Source of the DNA: UBA7803 sp041395905
Lineage (GTDB): Bacteria; Pseudomonadota; Gammaproteobacteria; Pseudomonadales; Azotimanducaceae
Assembly (NCBI GenBank): GCA_041395905.1
Contig: JAWKZP010000002.1
Span: 1 to 64,000 of the forward strand
Direction of reading: 5' to 3'
Length of the DNA stretch: 64,000 nt
The notes under the pieces were generated by a model. The model searched no databases, had not been told where the DNA came from, and worked only from the letters and a program-made list of their open reading frames with translations. Of this stretch, positions 34,302 through 42,409 are shown piece by piece. Each line of letters starts with the position of its first letter. Within the stretch, counting starts at the first letter, position 1. Made by a program: the position numbers and the translations under genes.

Positions 34302-35977
34302 GCCCCCGCGATGCCGTCATCGCGGCGCTCACGGCGCCTGGCGGCCCGTTCGAACTGCAGCCGGCCCGCGATCCCCGCGGCGCCGCGATCCGCGTGTACG
34401 CCACCGAGCCGCGCACGCTGCGTGATCTGCTGATCGCGACCCGTGCGCACGGGGAGCAGACCTTTCTGGTTTACGAAGACCAGCGCATCAGCTACGCGGA
34501 GCACTATCGCCAGGTAGCACGGCTGGCCCACTGGCTGGTGGATCAGGGCGTGAGCAAGGGCGACCGCGTCGCCATCGGTATGCGCAACTACCCGGAATGG
34601 GTCATCGGCTTCTTCGCCTGTCAGGCCATCGGCGCGGTGGCCGTGACGCTGAATGCCTGGTGGACGGGCCCGGAGCTCGTCTACGGGCTCGACGACTCGG
34701 CACCGCGCGTTGCGCTCCTGGACGACGAACGCCTGGAACGGCTCCAGCCGCTGCTCGAGGAACTCGAAGACCTCAAGATCCTGGTCGCCCGGGAGCCGCA
34801 GCGGCGCTTCCCCGTGGAAGCCTGGGACGACGCGCTGCAGCGCTTCGCGGACCGCGACGAGCTGCCGGAGGTGAGCCTCGCCCCCGAGGACCATGCTTCG
34901 ATCATGTACACCTCGGGTACCACGGGCGTGCCCAAGGGCGCCGTGCACAGCCACCGCAATCACGTGACCAACCTGAAGAACACGCTGCTGTCAGGAGCCG
35001 TGGCGGCTGCCCTGGCGCCGCCGGCTGAGGCCGGCGCAAGCCCGCCGCAGCCCTCGTCCCTGCAGTCGTTCCCGTTCTTTCACATCGGCGGGCTGAGCGG
35101 CCTGTACGTTTCCGCCTTTACCGGCAGCAAGCTGGTGCTGATGTACCGCTGGGATGTCGAACAAGCCATCGATCTCATCAGCCGCGAGCAGATCCGCGGC
35201 TGGAGCGGCGTGCCGACCGTGGTGCGACAGGTACTGGAACATCCGCGCGCGGCTTCCGGTGCGCTGGCGAGCCTGGCCAGCATCGCGTCTGGCGGTGCAC
35301 CGGTGCCCGAGGACCTGATTCATCGGGTTGGCGACATGTTTCAGTCCCGGGTTGCGCCGGGCAACGGTTACGGTGCAACGGAAACCACCTCGGCCATCAT
35401 CGCCAACGGCGGCGCGGACTATCTGGCGCACCCGAAGAGCGTCGGCCGACCGACGGTCACGGCAGACGTGCGCATCGTCGACGACGCGGGCATGGATTGC
35501 CCGCAGGGCGAGATCGGCGAGCTCTGGGTCCGCGGCGCCAACGTGTTCACCGGGTACTGGCGCAAGCCCGAAGAAACCGATGCGGCATTCAGCGACGGCT
35601 GGTTCCGGACGGGTGACCTCGGCTATGTGGACGCGGACGGCTTCTACTACGTGGTGGATCGGAAGAAGGACGTGATCATCCGCGGTGGTGAGAACGTGTA
35701 CTGCGCCGAGGTCGAGGGCGTGCTGCACCGGCATCCGGACATCGCCGACGTGGCGCTGATCGGCCTGCCCCACCGCGCGCTCGGCGAGGAGGTCGCGGCG
35801 GTCATCGAGCCGAAGCCCGGGGTCCAGCTCAGCGAGGCCGACGTGCAGAGCTACGTGGCCGAGCGCCTGGCGCGCTACAACGTGCCCACGCGGGTGTTCT
35901 TCATCGACGAGCCGTTGCCGCGCACGGCCACCGGCAAGGTGCTGAAGCGGGAGCTCCGGCAGCGCTACGGCGGGTGA
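34298..35977 (+). CDS. AMP-binding acyl-CoA synthetase (ligase)
   Basis: 559 residues with the ANL superfamily motifs in order: P-loop YTSGTTGVPKGAV, GNGYGATETTS, DGWFRTGDLGYVDADG, RKKDVIIRGGENVYCAEVE and PRTATGKVLKRELR with the catalytic lysine. It activates a carboxylic acid as an acyl-AMP and transfers it to CoA. The chain length cannot be read from the sequence. With the acyl-CoA dehydrogenases, SDRs and MaoC hydratase in this window it suits catabolism of fatty or alicyclic acids. It starts with GTG 34298, coupled to a short upstream frame. A convergent SDR gene follows after 96 bp. Confidence 0.94.
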   Translation: MSPRDAVIAALTAPGGPFELQPARDPRGAAIRVYATEPRTLRDLLIATRAHGEQTFLVYEDQRISYAEHYRQVARLAHWLVDQGVSKGDRVAIGMRNYPEWVIGFFACQAIGAVAVTLNAWWTGPELVYGLDDSAPRVALLDDERLERLQPLLEELEDLKILVAREPQRRFPVEAWDDALQRFADRDELPEVSLAPEDHASIMYTSGTTGVPKGAVHSHRNHVTNLKNTLLSGAVAAALAPPAEAGASPPQPSSLQSFPFFHIGGLSGLYVSAFTGSKLVLMYRWDVEQAIDLISREQIRGWSGVPTVVRQVLEHPRAASGALASLASIASGGAPVPEDLIHRVGDMFQSRVAPGNGYGATETTSAIIANGGADYLAHPKSVGRPTVTADVRIVDDAGMDCPQGEIGELWVRGANVFTGYWRKPEETDAAFSDGWFRTGDLGYVDADGFYYVVDRKKDVIIRGGENVYCAEVEGVLHRHPDIADVALIGLPHRALGEEVAAVIEPKPGVQLSEADVQSYVAERLARYNVPTRVFFIDEPLPRTATGKVLKRELRQRYGG

Positions 35978-36073
35978 GGCGCCGTGGTGCCTGCCGCAGC
36001 TGCCGCAGCAGATCAGGCCCGGCGCTGCCAGGACAGCGGCACGCGCCAGGCAGAGCCGCCCCAGCCGCGACGG

Positions 36074-36937
36074 TCAAAGCCGGCGCAGTTGCGGTGCCTC
36101 GCCGGTGCTGCCCTTGGTGATGCCGGATACGCGCGAATCACGCGCCGAGACCTGCGGGAACCGCTTCGACAGCTCCGGCCCGGCGGCAGTCAGGCCGCCA
36201 TCCACCACCAGTGCCTCGCCCGTGACGAAACGGGCATCGTCACTGGCGAGAAACAGCGCCGCGCCGGCAATGTGCTCGCCCGAGCCGGCTTCCGGCCAGG
36301 GCTGAGACTTCTCGAACGCGCTGCGGATCCGCTCCGCGTCGCCGCCGCCGGCGAGGGGCGTGGCGATGAATCCGGGGCAGATGGCGTTGACGCGTATGCG
36401 CTCCGGGGCCAGCTCCACCGCGGCCGACTTCGACAGGCTGATCACGGCTGCCTTGGCCGCCGAGTACACCATGGGCCCCGCATCGCCGGAGAGCCCCGCG
36501 ATCGAGGCGGTGTTGATTATCGCGCCTCCCGTGCCCTGAGCCTTCATCACCCGCGCGGCGTGCTTGATGCCGAGAAACACACCCTTGGCCAGCACGTCGA
36601 AGGTGTAGTCCCAGTCTTCGACGGTGGTTTCGGTTAGCGGCCCTATGGCGCCGCCGACACCGGCATTGTTGAACACCACATCCAGGCGGCCGAAGCGCTC
36701 CACCGCGTGCGCGATCATGGCCGCCACGTCCGCTTCGCGGGCCACGTCCACCTCAATGAAGCTAGCATGGTCGGCGTGGCCGAGCTCATCGGCGATCTCC
36801 AGCGTTTCCTTGCCGGTCACGCGGTTGAAGTCCGCAATCACCACAAGGGCACCTTCCTCGAGAAACCGCATGACCGTTGCGCGACCCATGCCGCTGGCGC
36901 CCCCGGTAATCACAGCCACCTTGTCCTTCAGCCGCAC
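36074..36937 (-). CDS. SDR family oxidoreductase (classical)
   Basis: About 287 residues. The cofactor motif TGGASGMG, then FNNAGVGG, the catalytic Ser in INTASIAGL and the YSAAKAA segment (Tyr-xxx-Lys) define a classical SDR. VIADFN after the second strand suggests NAD(H) preference. GTG 36937 is used because GGGGAG lies 8 bases upstream and the first strand (RLKDKVAVITGG) follows directly. Upstream in-frame starts add unconserved residues. The C-terminus has an extra tail of about 30 residues beyond the usual DGGL motif. The substrate is probably a secondary alcohol or ketone in lipid metabolism. Confidence 0.9.
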   Translation of the reverse strand: MRLKDKVAVITGGASGMGRATVMRFLEEGALVVIADFNRVTGKETLEIADELGHADHASFIEVDVAREADVAAMIAHAVERFGRLDVVFNNAGVGGAIGPLTETTVEDWDYTFDVLAKGVFLGIKHAARVMKAQGTGGAIINTASIAGLSGDAGPMVYSAAKAAVISLSKSAAVELAPERIRVNAICPGFIATPLAGGGDAERIRSAFEKSQPWPEAGSGEHIAGAALFLASDDARFVTGEALVVDGGLTAAGPELSKRFPQVSARDSRVSGITKGSTGEAPQLRRL

Positions 36938-37108
36938 CTGCACTCTCCCCTGAACACGATCGCGACAAAATACCACGAAGGCAGCCGCGGGGCGTTGCGG
37001 CGCAGCGACGCTGCGGCCGCGACGCGACCGTCCAGCGGCAGGTTGATCTGATATGGTCTGTCTTCAGCAGGGCGCCGATGCGCCCGCGCCGGACATCGGG
37101 AGGGGGTG

Positions 37109-38146
37109 ATGGCGAATCGGTTCGACTACCGTGGCGGTGAGCACGAGGCCTGGCTCGAGCAGGTGCAGGAAGCGATTCTGGATCCGCATCTGCCCATCGT
37201 GGACGCCCATCATCATCTGTGGATCCGTGACCAGGCGCCGTACCTGCTGCGGGAGTTCGCAGCCGACCTGCAGACGGGGCACCACATCGTCGCCAGCGTG
37301 TTCGCCGAGTGTCATTCGATGTACCGGGCCACGGGCGCGGAGGCGGAGCGGCCCCTGGGTGAGATGGAATTCATCGCCGGCGTCGCCGCCATGAGCGACA
37401 GCGGCGCGTTCGGAACCACGGGCGTCTGCCGCGCCGCCGTCGGCAACGTCGACCTGAGTCTCGGAGACGCCGTGGAACCGCTGCTGGAACGCATGACCGC
37501 CGTCTCCGGTGGACGCTTCCGCGGTGTGCGTGCGTCGATATGCTGGGACGCAAGCGACGCCCTGCACCGCGCGGCGCCGCGTGCCGGCTATCTGGGCGAG
37601 CCGGCAGTACGCGCAGGCATCGCCGCGCTGGAGCGGCTGGGTCTGTCGCTGGACTGCTGGCTGTATCACCCGCAGATCCCCGAACTCACTGCCGTCGCGG
37701 ACGGCTATCCGGCGCTCACGATCATTCTCAATCACACCGGCACGCCCATTCTCGGCGGGCCGTACCGTGACCGTCAGGACGAGGTGCGCGCGCGCTGGCT
37801 CGCCGACATGCGCGAGCTGGCACGCCGCCCCAACGTGTTCGTGAAGCTCGGCGCCCTGCCGGCCCGGTTCCGCCCGGCCGGCGCCGACCGGGCGCGGCCG
37901 CCCGGCTCGCAAGCCGTAGCGGCGGCCTGGGGCCCCTGGATCCTGCCGTGCATAGAGATGTTCGGCGCGCGCCGCTGCATGTTCGAATCGAACTTTCCCG
38001 TGCACAAGAACTGGATGTCCTATCCCGTGCTCTGGAACGCGTTCAAGCGGATGTCCGCAGATGCGTCCGTGGACGAGCGTCAGGCGCTGTTCGCCGGTAC
38101 CGCCGCGCGAGCCTACCGACTCACGGGCGTAGCAGCGGTGTCCTGA
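37109..38146 (+). CDS. Amidohydrolase family protein (TIM-barrel metal-dependent hydrolase)
   Basis: 345 residues. The N-terminal PIVDAHHHLWI carries the HxH metal-binding pair. LTIILNHTGTPI gives a later histidine and FESNFPV holds the catalytic acid region typical of the amidohydrolase-2 / COG3618 group, which includes lactonases and decarboxylases of aromatic or sugar-derived acids. ATG 37109 has GGGAGGGGG immediately upstream. The gene is divergent from the SDR. The two may belong to one pathway, but no direct evidence shows this. Confidence 0.88.
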   Translation: MANRFDYRGGEHEAWLEQVQEAILDPHLPIVDAHHHLWIRDQAPYLLREFAADLQTGHHIVASVFAECHSMYRATGAEAERPLGEMEFIAGVAAMSDSGAFGTTGVCRAAVGNVDLSLGDAVEPLLERMTAVSGGRFRGVRASICWDASDALHRAAPRAGYLGEPAVRAGIAALERLGLSLDCWLYHPQIPELTAVADGYPALTIILNHTGTPILGGPYRDRQDEVRARWLADMRELARRPNVFVKLGALPARFRPAGADRARPPGSQAVAAAWGPWILPCIEMFGARRCMFESNFPVHKNWMSYPVLWNAFKRMSADASVDERQALFAGTAARAYRLTGVAAVS

Positions 38147-38271
38147 TCCGGACCTGTCGAGCGCGCACAGCGCATCCGGGGCGCATCGGATCCCCAGACG
38201 AGCAGCGCATCGTCGCGACAGATCAGATCCTGAACGCCAGGTTCCGCTCTGCCGCAGCCGTACAACCGGGC

Positions 38272-38790
38272 CTAGGAAACGGTGCTGAGCGGCCGTAAAT
38301 GCAGGATGGCACCATCCGCCATGGTCGCCAGGTACAGGTGGCCATCACGCAGCACGTAGGAACGCACGTAGCTCAGGCTCGACAGAAATCGGGCGTCGAG
38401 GGAGCCCGGGGGGCAGGCCATGCGCGTCGTGGCAATGGGGCCGAACACGATGCCTCCGGAGCCGGTTTCGGCCCAGGTTCCCCGGCCTCGATTGCAGTCT
38501 GCCTGCACGAGCAGCACGCCACCAGCCTCGAAGGTGAGCTCGTAGCGGGCGCCGGCGGCGGGCATGAATACGCGATCATCCATGGCAGCAATTTCTACCA
38601 GCTGCCAGGTGGTGCCGCTGAGCCCGGTCTGCACGATGGCCGGCGGCGGCGCGGATGGTGCGGCGCCTGATTGGTCTGCAGCCGCCGGAGCTGGCGTCAC
38701 CCGCGCGCTGCAGCCGACCAGTACCAGCAGAGCGACGCCGATGACAGTCTGGAGAATGCGTCCGGGCTGGAGTTCGTAGAGCGTGGGCAT
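38272..38790 (-). CDS. META-domain lipoprotein
   Basis: 172 residues. A signal peptide (ILQTVIGVALLVLVGC) with a lipobox before Cys26 is followed by a Pro/Ala-rich linker and one META/HslJ-like domain: SGTTWQLVEIAAMDDRV, YELTFEAGGVLLVQADCNRG and IATTRMACPPG. META-domain lipoproteins are envelope proteins of unclear function, sometimes linked to antibiotic or heat tolerance (HslJ). It lies 116 bp downstream of the ECF sigma gene on the same strand and could be part of that operon or have its own promoter. The start (38790) has no strong ribosome-binding site, but it places the signal peptide correctly. Confidence 0.82.
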   Translation of the reverse strand: MPTLYELQPGRILQTVIGVALLVLVGCSARVTPAPAAADQSGAAPSAPPPAIVQTGLSGTTWQLVEIAAMDDRVFMPAAGARYELTFEAGGVLLVQADCNRGRGTWAETGSGGIVFGPIATTRMACPPGSLDARFLSSLSYVRSYVLRDGHLYLATMADGAILHLRPLSTVS

Positions 38791-38906
38791 CGTGGATGTT
38801 TCCGGCGTGTACGTAGCGACGCAGGTTGCCTGCATCGCAGTGGTGTCCGCAACAGGCACCTCCCGACCCTGCCCGGTCCGGCGCCGACGCGCCATCACGG
38901 TCCCAA

Positions 38907-39821
38907 TCACGGCTGAGGCGGAGGAGCCCATGCAGCGACCGGAACCGTCAGATGCCGCAGCTTGTCCGGATTGCGCACGGCAAAGATCCGGGCGATGCGC
39001 CCTTCCTGCACTTCGAAAGCAAAGGTCGCGATCGGGGTGCCGGAACGCTCGCGCACCACGAAGCCCGGGGCACCATTGATCCATTGCGACTGCAGCAGAA
39101 AATCGTCCGCACTCTGGTCCCGGGTTACCCCCATGAAAAAGCGGCAGATCTTCTCCGCGCCGACGATCGGACGCAGCGCCGCCAGCACCTTCCCCCCGCC
39201 GTCCGATACCAGCACGGCCTCCGGGCGCAGCAGCGTCAGCAGCTCAGCGTCGTCGCGACTGCGCAAAGCCAGCTGAAAGCGCTCGGCAAGCGACTGCGCT
39301 TCGGCTGGCGAGACCCGGAAGCGCGGCCGCTGTTCGACCACGCGCGCCCGCGCCCTGGAAACGATCTGACGAACCGCCGCCTCGTTGCGACCCAGCGCCG
39401 CAGCGATGTCCGGATAGCCGGCATCGAACACGTCGTGCAGCAGAAAGGCCGCGCGCTCCTCCGGCGCCAGGCGCTCGAGCAGCAGCAGAAACGCCACCGA
39501 CAGGTCGTCGGCGAGTTCCAGTGCGGATTCGGCGTCATCCGCTGCCCCCGAGAGCCAGGGCTCGGGTAGCCAGGGGCCGACGTACTCCACGGGGTGCGCC
39601 TGCCGCGCCCGCAGCTCGTCGATGCACAACCGGGTCATGGTCGTCCGGAGCCATGCGCCCGGTTCTCGCACGTCATCGCGTGGCGTGCGACGCCAGCGCA
39701 GATAGGTTTCCTGAACCAGGTCCTCGGCCTCCGCGCGACTGCCGAGCATGCGGTAGCCCAGGCCCACGAGGCGGGCGCGGTGGGACTCGAACTCGTCGGC
39801 TCCGCGGTCGCCTGCGTTCAT
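38907..39821 (-). CDS. ECF41-group RNA polymerase sigma factor (SigJ-like) with fused SnoaL-like domain
   Basis: 304 residues. Sigma region 2 (LVGLGYRMLGSRAEAEDLVQ) and region 4 (PEERAAFLLHDVFDAGYPDI) are followed by a C-terminal SnoaL-like domain instead of a separate anti-sigma factor. The group's hallmarks are all present: the linker WLPEPWL (84-90), DGGGKV (207-212) and NPDKL (284-288). In ECF41 proteins the fused domain tunes sigma activity. The gene overlaps the stop of the AhpD-like gene upstream (ATGA). A promoter matching the ECF41 consensus stands before the three-gene operon, so the sigma factor should activate its own transcription. The signal is unknown. Confidence 0.95.
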   Translation of the reverse strand: MNAGDRGADEFESHRARLVGLGYRMLGSRAEAEDLVQETYLRWRRTPRDDVREPGAWLRTTMTRLCIDELRARQAHPVEYVGPWLPEPWLSGAADDAESALELADDLSVAFLLLLERLAPEERAAFLLHDVFDAGYPDIAAALGRNEAAVRQIVSRARARVVEQRPRFRVSPAEAQSLAERFQLALRSRDDAELLTLLRPEAVLVSDGGGKVLAALRPIVGAEKICRFFMGVTRDQSADDFLLQSQWINGAPGFVVRERSGTPIATFAFEVQEGRIARIFAVRNPDKLRHLTVPVAAWAPPPQP

Positions 39822-40360
39822 GACGCCTGCCCGGCCGCGACGAGCTGCTCTCCGTCCACGGCCAGCAGCTCGCAGGCCTGGGCGTGCCCGAGCACGCGCT
39901 TCATGGTCGGATAGATACGCGTTGCCGAGATGGCGTACGCCAGCGTCACCAGACCACGCTCTCCCCAGAGCGCGCGAACCCGCTCGCGCAGCTCGTCTGC
40001 CGGCGCATGGGCAAGCACCGCCTCGGCGAAGGCTTGCGCCAATGCCACCTCAGCGGGTAGTTCGGCGCGCGCGCCCGTCACGATGGCCTTCAGCGTGGCA
40101 GACGCAACGCCGGCTTCGCGCGCCATGTTCAGCGTGAGCTGCGCGCAGGGACCGCAGTCCTCGTGGCGCACGGCCGCAATACGGGCGGCGAACAGCGCAG
40201 CGGCCGGCACGGCGTCGTGGTGCTGATTCATGCCCTGTGCCAGCAGCAGCTTCAGAAATGCCGCGCGCGAGGTATCCAGAATCTCGTGCATGTAGGTGGC
40301 GTCGTAGTCGTAGTGACGGCCGAAGCGGTCGATCGCCGCGTGTAGCGCTGCACGAATCAT
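39818..40360 (-). CDS. AhpD-like/carboxymuconolactone decarboxylase-type protein of the ECF41 operon
   Basis: 180 residues, mainly helical, with HEDCGPCAQLTLNMAREAG, where CGPC is the likely redox-active cysteine pair of the AhpD fold. ATG 40360 has GGGAGG upstream. The stop overlaps the sigma gene start and the preceding membrane-protein gene ends one base before its ATG. ECF41 sigma factors are known to be encoded next to carboxymuconolactone decarboxylases, oxidoreductases or epimerases (the COE genes), and this fits exactly. The likely role is a redox or peroxide response, but the substrate is unknown. Confidence 0.85.
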   Translation of the reverse strand: MIRAALHAAIDRFGRHYDYDATYMHEILDTSRAAFLKLLLAQGMNQHHDAVPAAALFAARIAAVRHEDCGPCAQLTLNMAREAGVASATLKAIVTGARAELPAEVALAQAFAEAVLAHAPADELRERVRALWGERGLVTLAYAISATRIYPTMKRVLGHAQACELLAVDGEQLVAAGQAS

Positions 40361-40361
40361 G

Positions 40362-40763
40362 TCAGACCTCCCGGGCACGATGCCAGCGACGCGGGGAAAG
40401 CAGAATCAGGATCACCAGCAGCGGCGGGCCAAAAATGCCAACCAGGTCAACGAGCCCCAGGTGCTGCGTCAGGTGCCGGCCCGAACCCAGCTCCCACAGG
40501 TGCAGCGCCGCGTGGGGACCCACGAACGCCAGCGCCGTGATCAGGCCGGGCACCATCCAGGTCACGCGCCAGGCCGCAATGGCGATACCGGCAGCCGCCG
40601 CCAGATAGGCGCAACCGATATCCCTGACGAAGTGACCGTTGAACGGGCCGGTATGGGCCACGCTGTCGAGAGACAGGTACCAGTGCTGCGGAGCGAACAG
40701 CATATGCAGGCCGTTGCCCGCGAGCGTCAGCGCGAGTGCAACGAGAAGTACGCGTCGCCACAT
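40362..40763 (-). CDS. Four-helix membrane protein, first gene of the ECF41 operon
   Basis: 133 residues with four hydrophobic segments and a short basic tail (SPRRWHRAREV). Distinct sequences are LHMLFAPQHWYLSLD near the first helix and VPGLITALAFVGPHAALHLW in the third, with several histidines facing the membrane. I do not recognise a named family with certainty. Similar small membrane proteins occur beside ECF41 genes. GGAGAA precedes the ATG by about 8 bases. As the gene nearest the ECF41 promoter it should be strongly induced when the sigma factor is active. Confidence 0.8.
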   Translation of the reverse strand: MWRRVLLVALALTLAGNGLHMLFAPQHWYLSLDSVAHTGPFNGHFVRDIGCAYLAAAAGIAIAAWRVTWMVPGLITALAFVGPHAALHLWELGSGRHLTQHLGLVDLVGIFGPPLLVILILLSPRRWHRAREV

Positions 40764-40795
40764 GTCGGATTCTCCATTGAGTGCTTCAGACAGTA

Positions 40796-40822
40796 GACGA
40801 ATGCGCCGGTCGAGCTGTGACA
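40796..40822 (-). promoter_or_regulatory. ECF41-type promoter
   Basis: On the minus strand TGTCACA (40822-40816), a spacer of exactly 16 bases and CGTC (40799-40796). This is the published ECF41 target motif TGTCACA-N16-CGTC without a mismatch. The expected start of transcription is about 26 bases before the ATG of the first operon gene. Confidence 0.85.
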
Positions 40823-40886
40823 GTGAGGCTGCAGATTTCCCGGCCCAGCCGGACTGACGGCGTCCCGTCGGCCCGGGTTCACGGGG

Positions 40887-42200
40887 TCAGGACGCGCCGG
40901 CCCCAGGCTGGTCGCCGCGGGTGCCGAGGTCGCGCCCTATCAGCCTGCGGAACAGCGCTTCGAGCAGCAGCGCGGCCACAACGAACGCCAGCAGATAGAA
41001 CAACCGGTAGGGCGACTGCCCGAACTCGAATGCCACCACGACCAGTACCACGGCCGTATTGCCCAGAATCGCAAGCGCCAGCAGCAGCCGCGACGCCCCG
41101 GTTTCGCCGAGCAGCCGCCAGTGGCCAACATGCACGGCAATGTGCACCAGCAGAATCGTCAGCGATCCGATCACGGCCAGCGCCGAGAGATCCAGGCTGG
41201 GCACCAGGACGGCCACTATGGCCGAGCTGATCAGCAGCCCTTCCCGGCTGTGCGCAACCGGCCTGCCGAACGCGGCGGGGAGCTCGCCGTCGGTGGCCAT
41301 CTTGTAGGTGACGTTGGTCACCGCATAGAGGTTGGCGTTGATGGCGGACGCGGTGGAAATCATCGCGACGATGCCCACCACGACGAAGCCGGTGGCGCCG
41401 AACACCGGAGCGGCCGCCTGCGCCAGGGCGTAATCCTTGGCGTCGATGGCCGCCTGAACGTCCAGATTGCCGAACACCACCAGAGACAGCAGCACATAGA
41501 GCACCGCGACGATGGCGATCGAGGTGATCATCGCTCTGGGCAGCAGGCGCTCCGGATCGGTCATGTCTTCAGCGGTGTTGGTGATCACGCGGAAGCCTTC
41601 GAACGCGAAGAACGTGAACCCTATCGCCGCGGCAATGTGGCGCTGGTCCGGGTAGCTGGCAATCGACAGCCGCCCGGGCTCGATGTAGCAGGCGCCGATG
41701 GCCACGAACGCGCAGAGCACGCCGACCTTGGCAATCACCACCACGTTCTCGAACGTGGCCACCTCGCGCGCGCCTTTGAGGTTTACCCACACGAGGGCGG
41801 CAATGATCGTCAGCGCAAAGACGTCCACCACCCACATGTCAGTGGTACCGAGAATCAGCGCGCAGGCGTAGCTGCCAAACGCCTTGGCAATGAGCGCCAG
41901 CGCCAGCAGTCCGGAGAAGTACAGAAGGAAGGCGGCGCTGCCCGCGAAGTAGCCACCGCCGTATGCGCGCACCAGGTACTCGACGAGCCCGCCGGCCGAG
42001 GGATAGCGCGCCCCGAGGCGGCCGAACGAGTAACCGCTAAGCGCCGCCGCGATCCCGCCATACACAAACGAGATCCATACGGCACTGCCGGCCACGGACC
42101 CCGCCTGGCCCAGCAGCGCGAAGATGCCGGCACCGACCATGGCGCCCACGCCCAGCAGCACTGCGGACCAGAAGCCGATGGGGCCGCCCGATCTGTACAT
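40887..42200 (-). CDS. APC family amino acid permease
   Basis: 437 residues with about 12 membrane segments. The first helix has GVGAMVGAGIFALLGQAG, the unwound glycine-rich substrate site of the APC superfamily, and FFAFEGFRVITNTAEDM is the matching helix 6 region. It should import amino acids or related compounds with protons. AGGTGAG precedes the ATG at 42200. The gene stands alone, divergent from the PQQ dehydrogenase operon. Its substrate is not evident. Confidence 0.9.
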   Translation of the reverse strand: MYRSGGPIGFWSAVLLGVGAMVGAGIFALLGQAGSVAGSAVWISFVYGGIAAALSGYSFGRLGARYPSAGGLVEYLVRAYGGGYFAGSAAFLLYFSGLLALALIAKAFGSYACALILGTTDMWVVDVFALTIIAALVWVNLKGAREVATFENVVVIAKVGVLCAFVAIGACYIEPGRLSIASYPDQRHIAAAIGFTFFAFEGFRVITNTAEDMTDPERLLPRAMITSIAIVAVLYVLLSLVVFGNLDVQAAIDAKDYALAQAAAPVFGATGFVVVGIVAMISTASAINANLYAVTNVTYKMATDGELPAAFGRPVAHSREGLLISSAIVAVLVPSLDLSALAVIGSLTILLVHIAVHVGHWRLLGETGASRLLLALAILGNTAVVLVVVAFEFGQSPYRLFYLLAFVVAALLLEALFRRLIGRDLGTRGDQPGAGAS

Positions 42201-42327
42201 CCGGACATCTCACCTTTCGCGACTCGAGGACGCAAGGGTACGGCAAAGCCCGCCCGAATGGTCAGCGCAGCGCGCGTGTACCGCGCGCCGGATCTGAAGA
42301 GCGGCTCGTCCGGTCGGGCGATCCGAC

Positions 42328-42362
42328 CCTATCCGGTGCGCCCGCCGGCTGCATGGGATAGG
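42328..42362. repeat. Inverted repeat upstream of the PQQ dehydrogenase gene
   Basis: CCTATCC (42328-42334) and GGATAGG (42356-42362) are separated by 21 bases within the 209-bp divergent region between the permease and the PQQ dehydrogenase, about 50 bases before the latter's ATG. GATCC and GGATC flank the arms. It may be an operator. Nothing else is recognisable in this intergenic region. Confidence 0.35.
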
Positions 42363-42409
42363 ATCGCGGATTCGGGTCGGGCAAGCCGGCTGAATCGAGG
42401 GGAGAGAAC

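Noticed and set aside
36074..38146. SDR and amidohydrolase as a defined degradation pathway
   Set aside because: They are divergent, but neither has a recognisable substrate, so no pathway name is justified.
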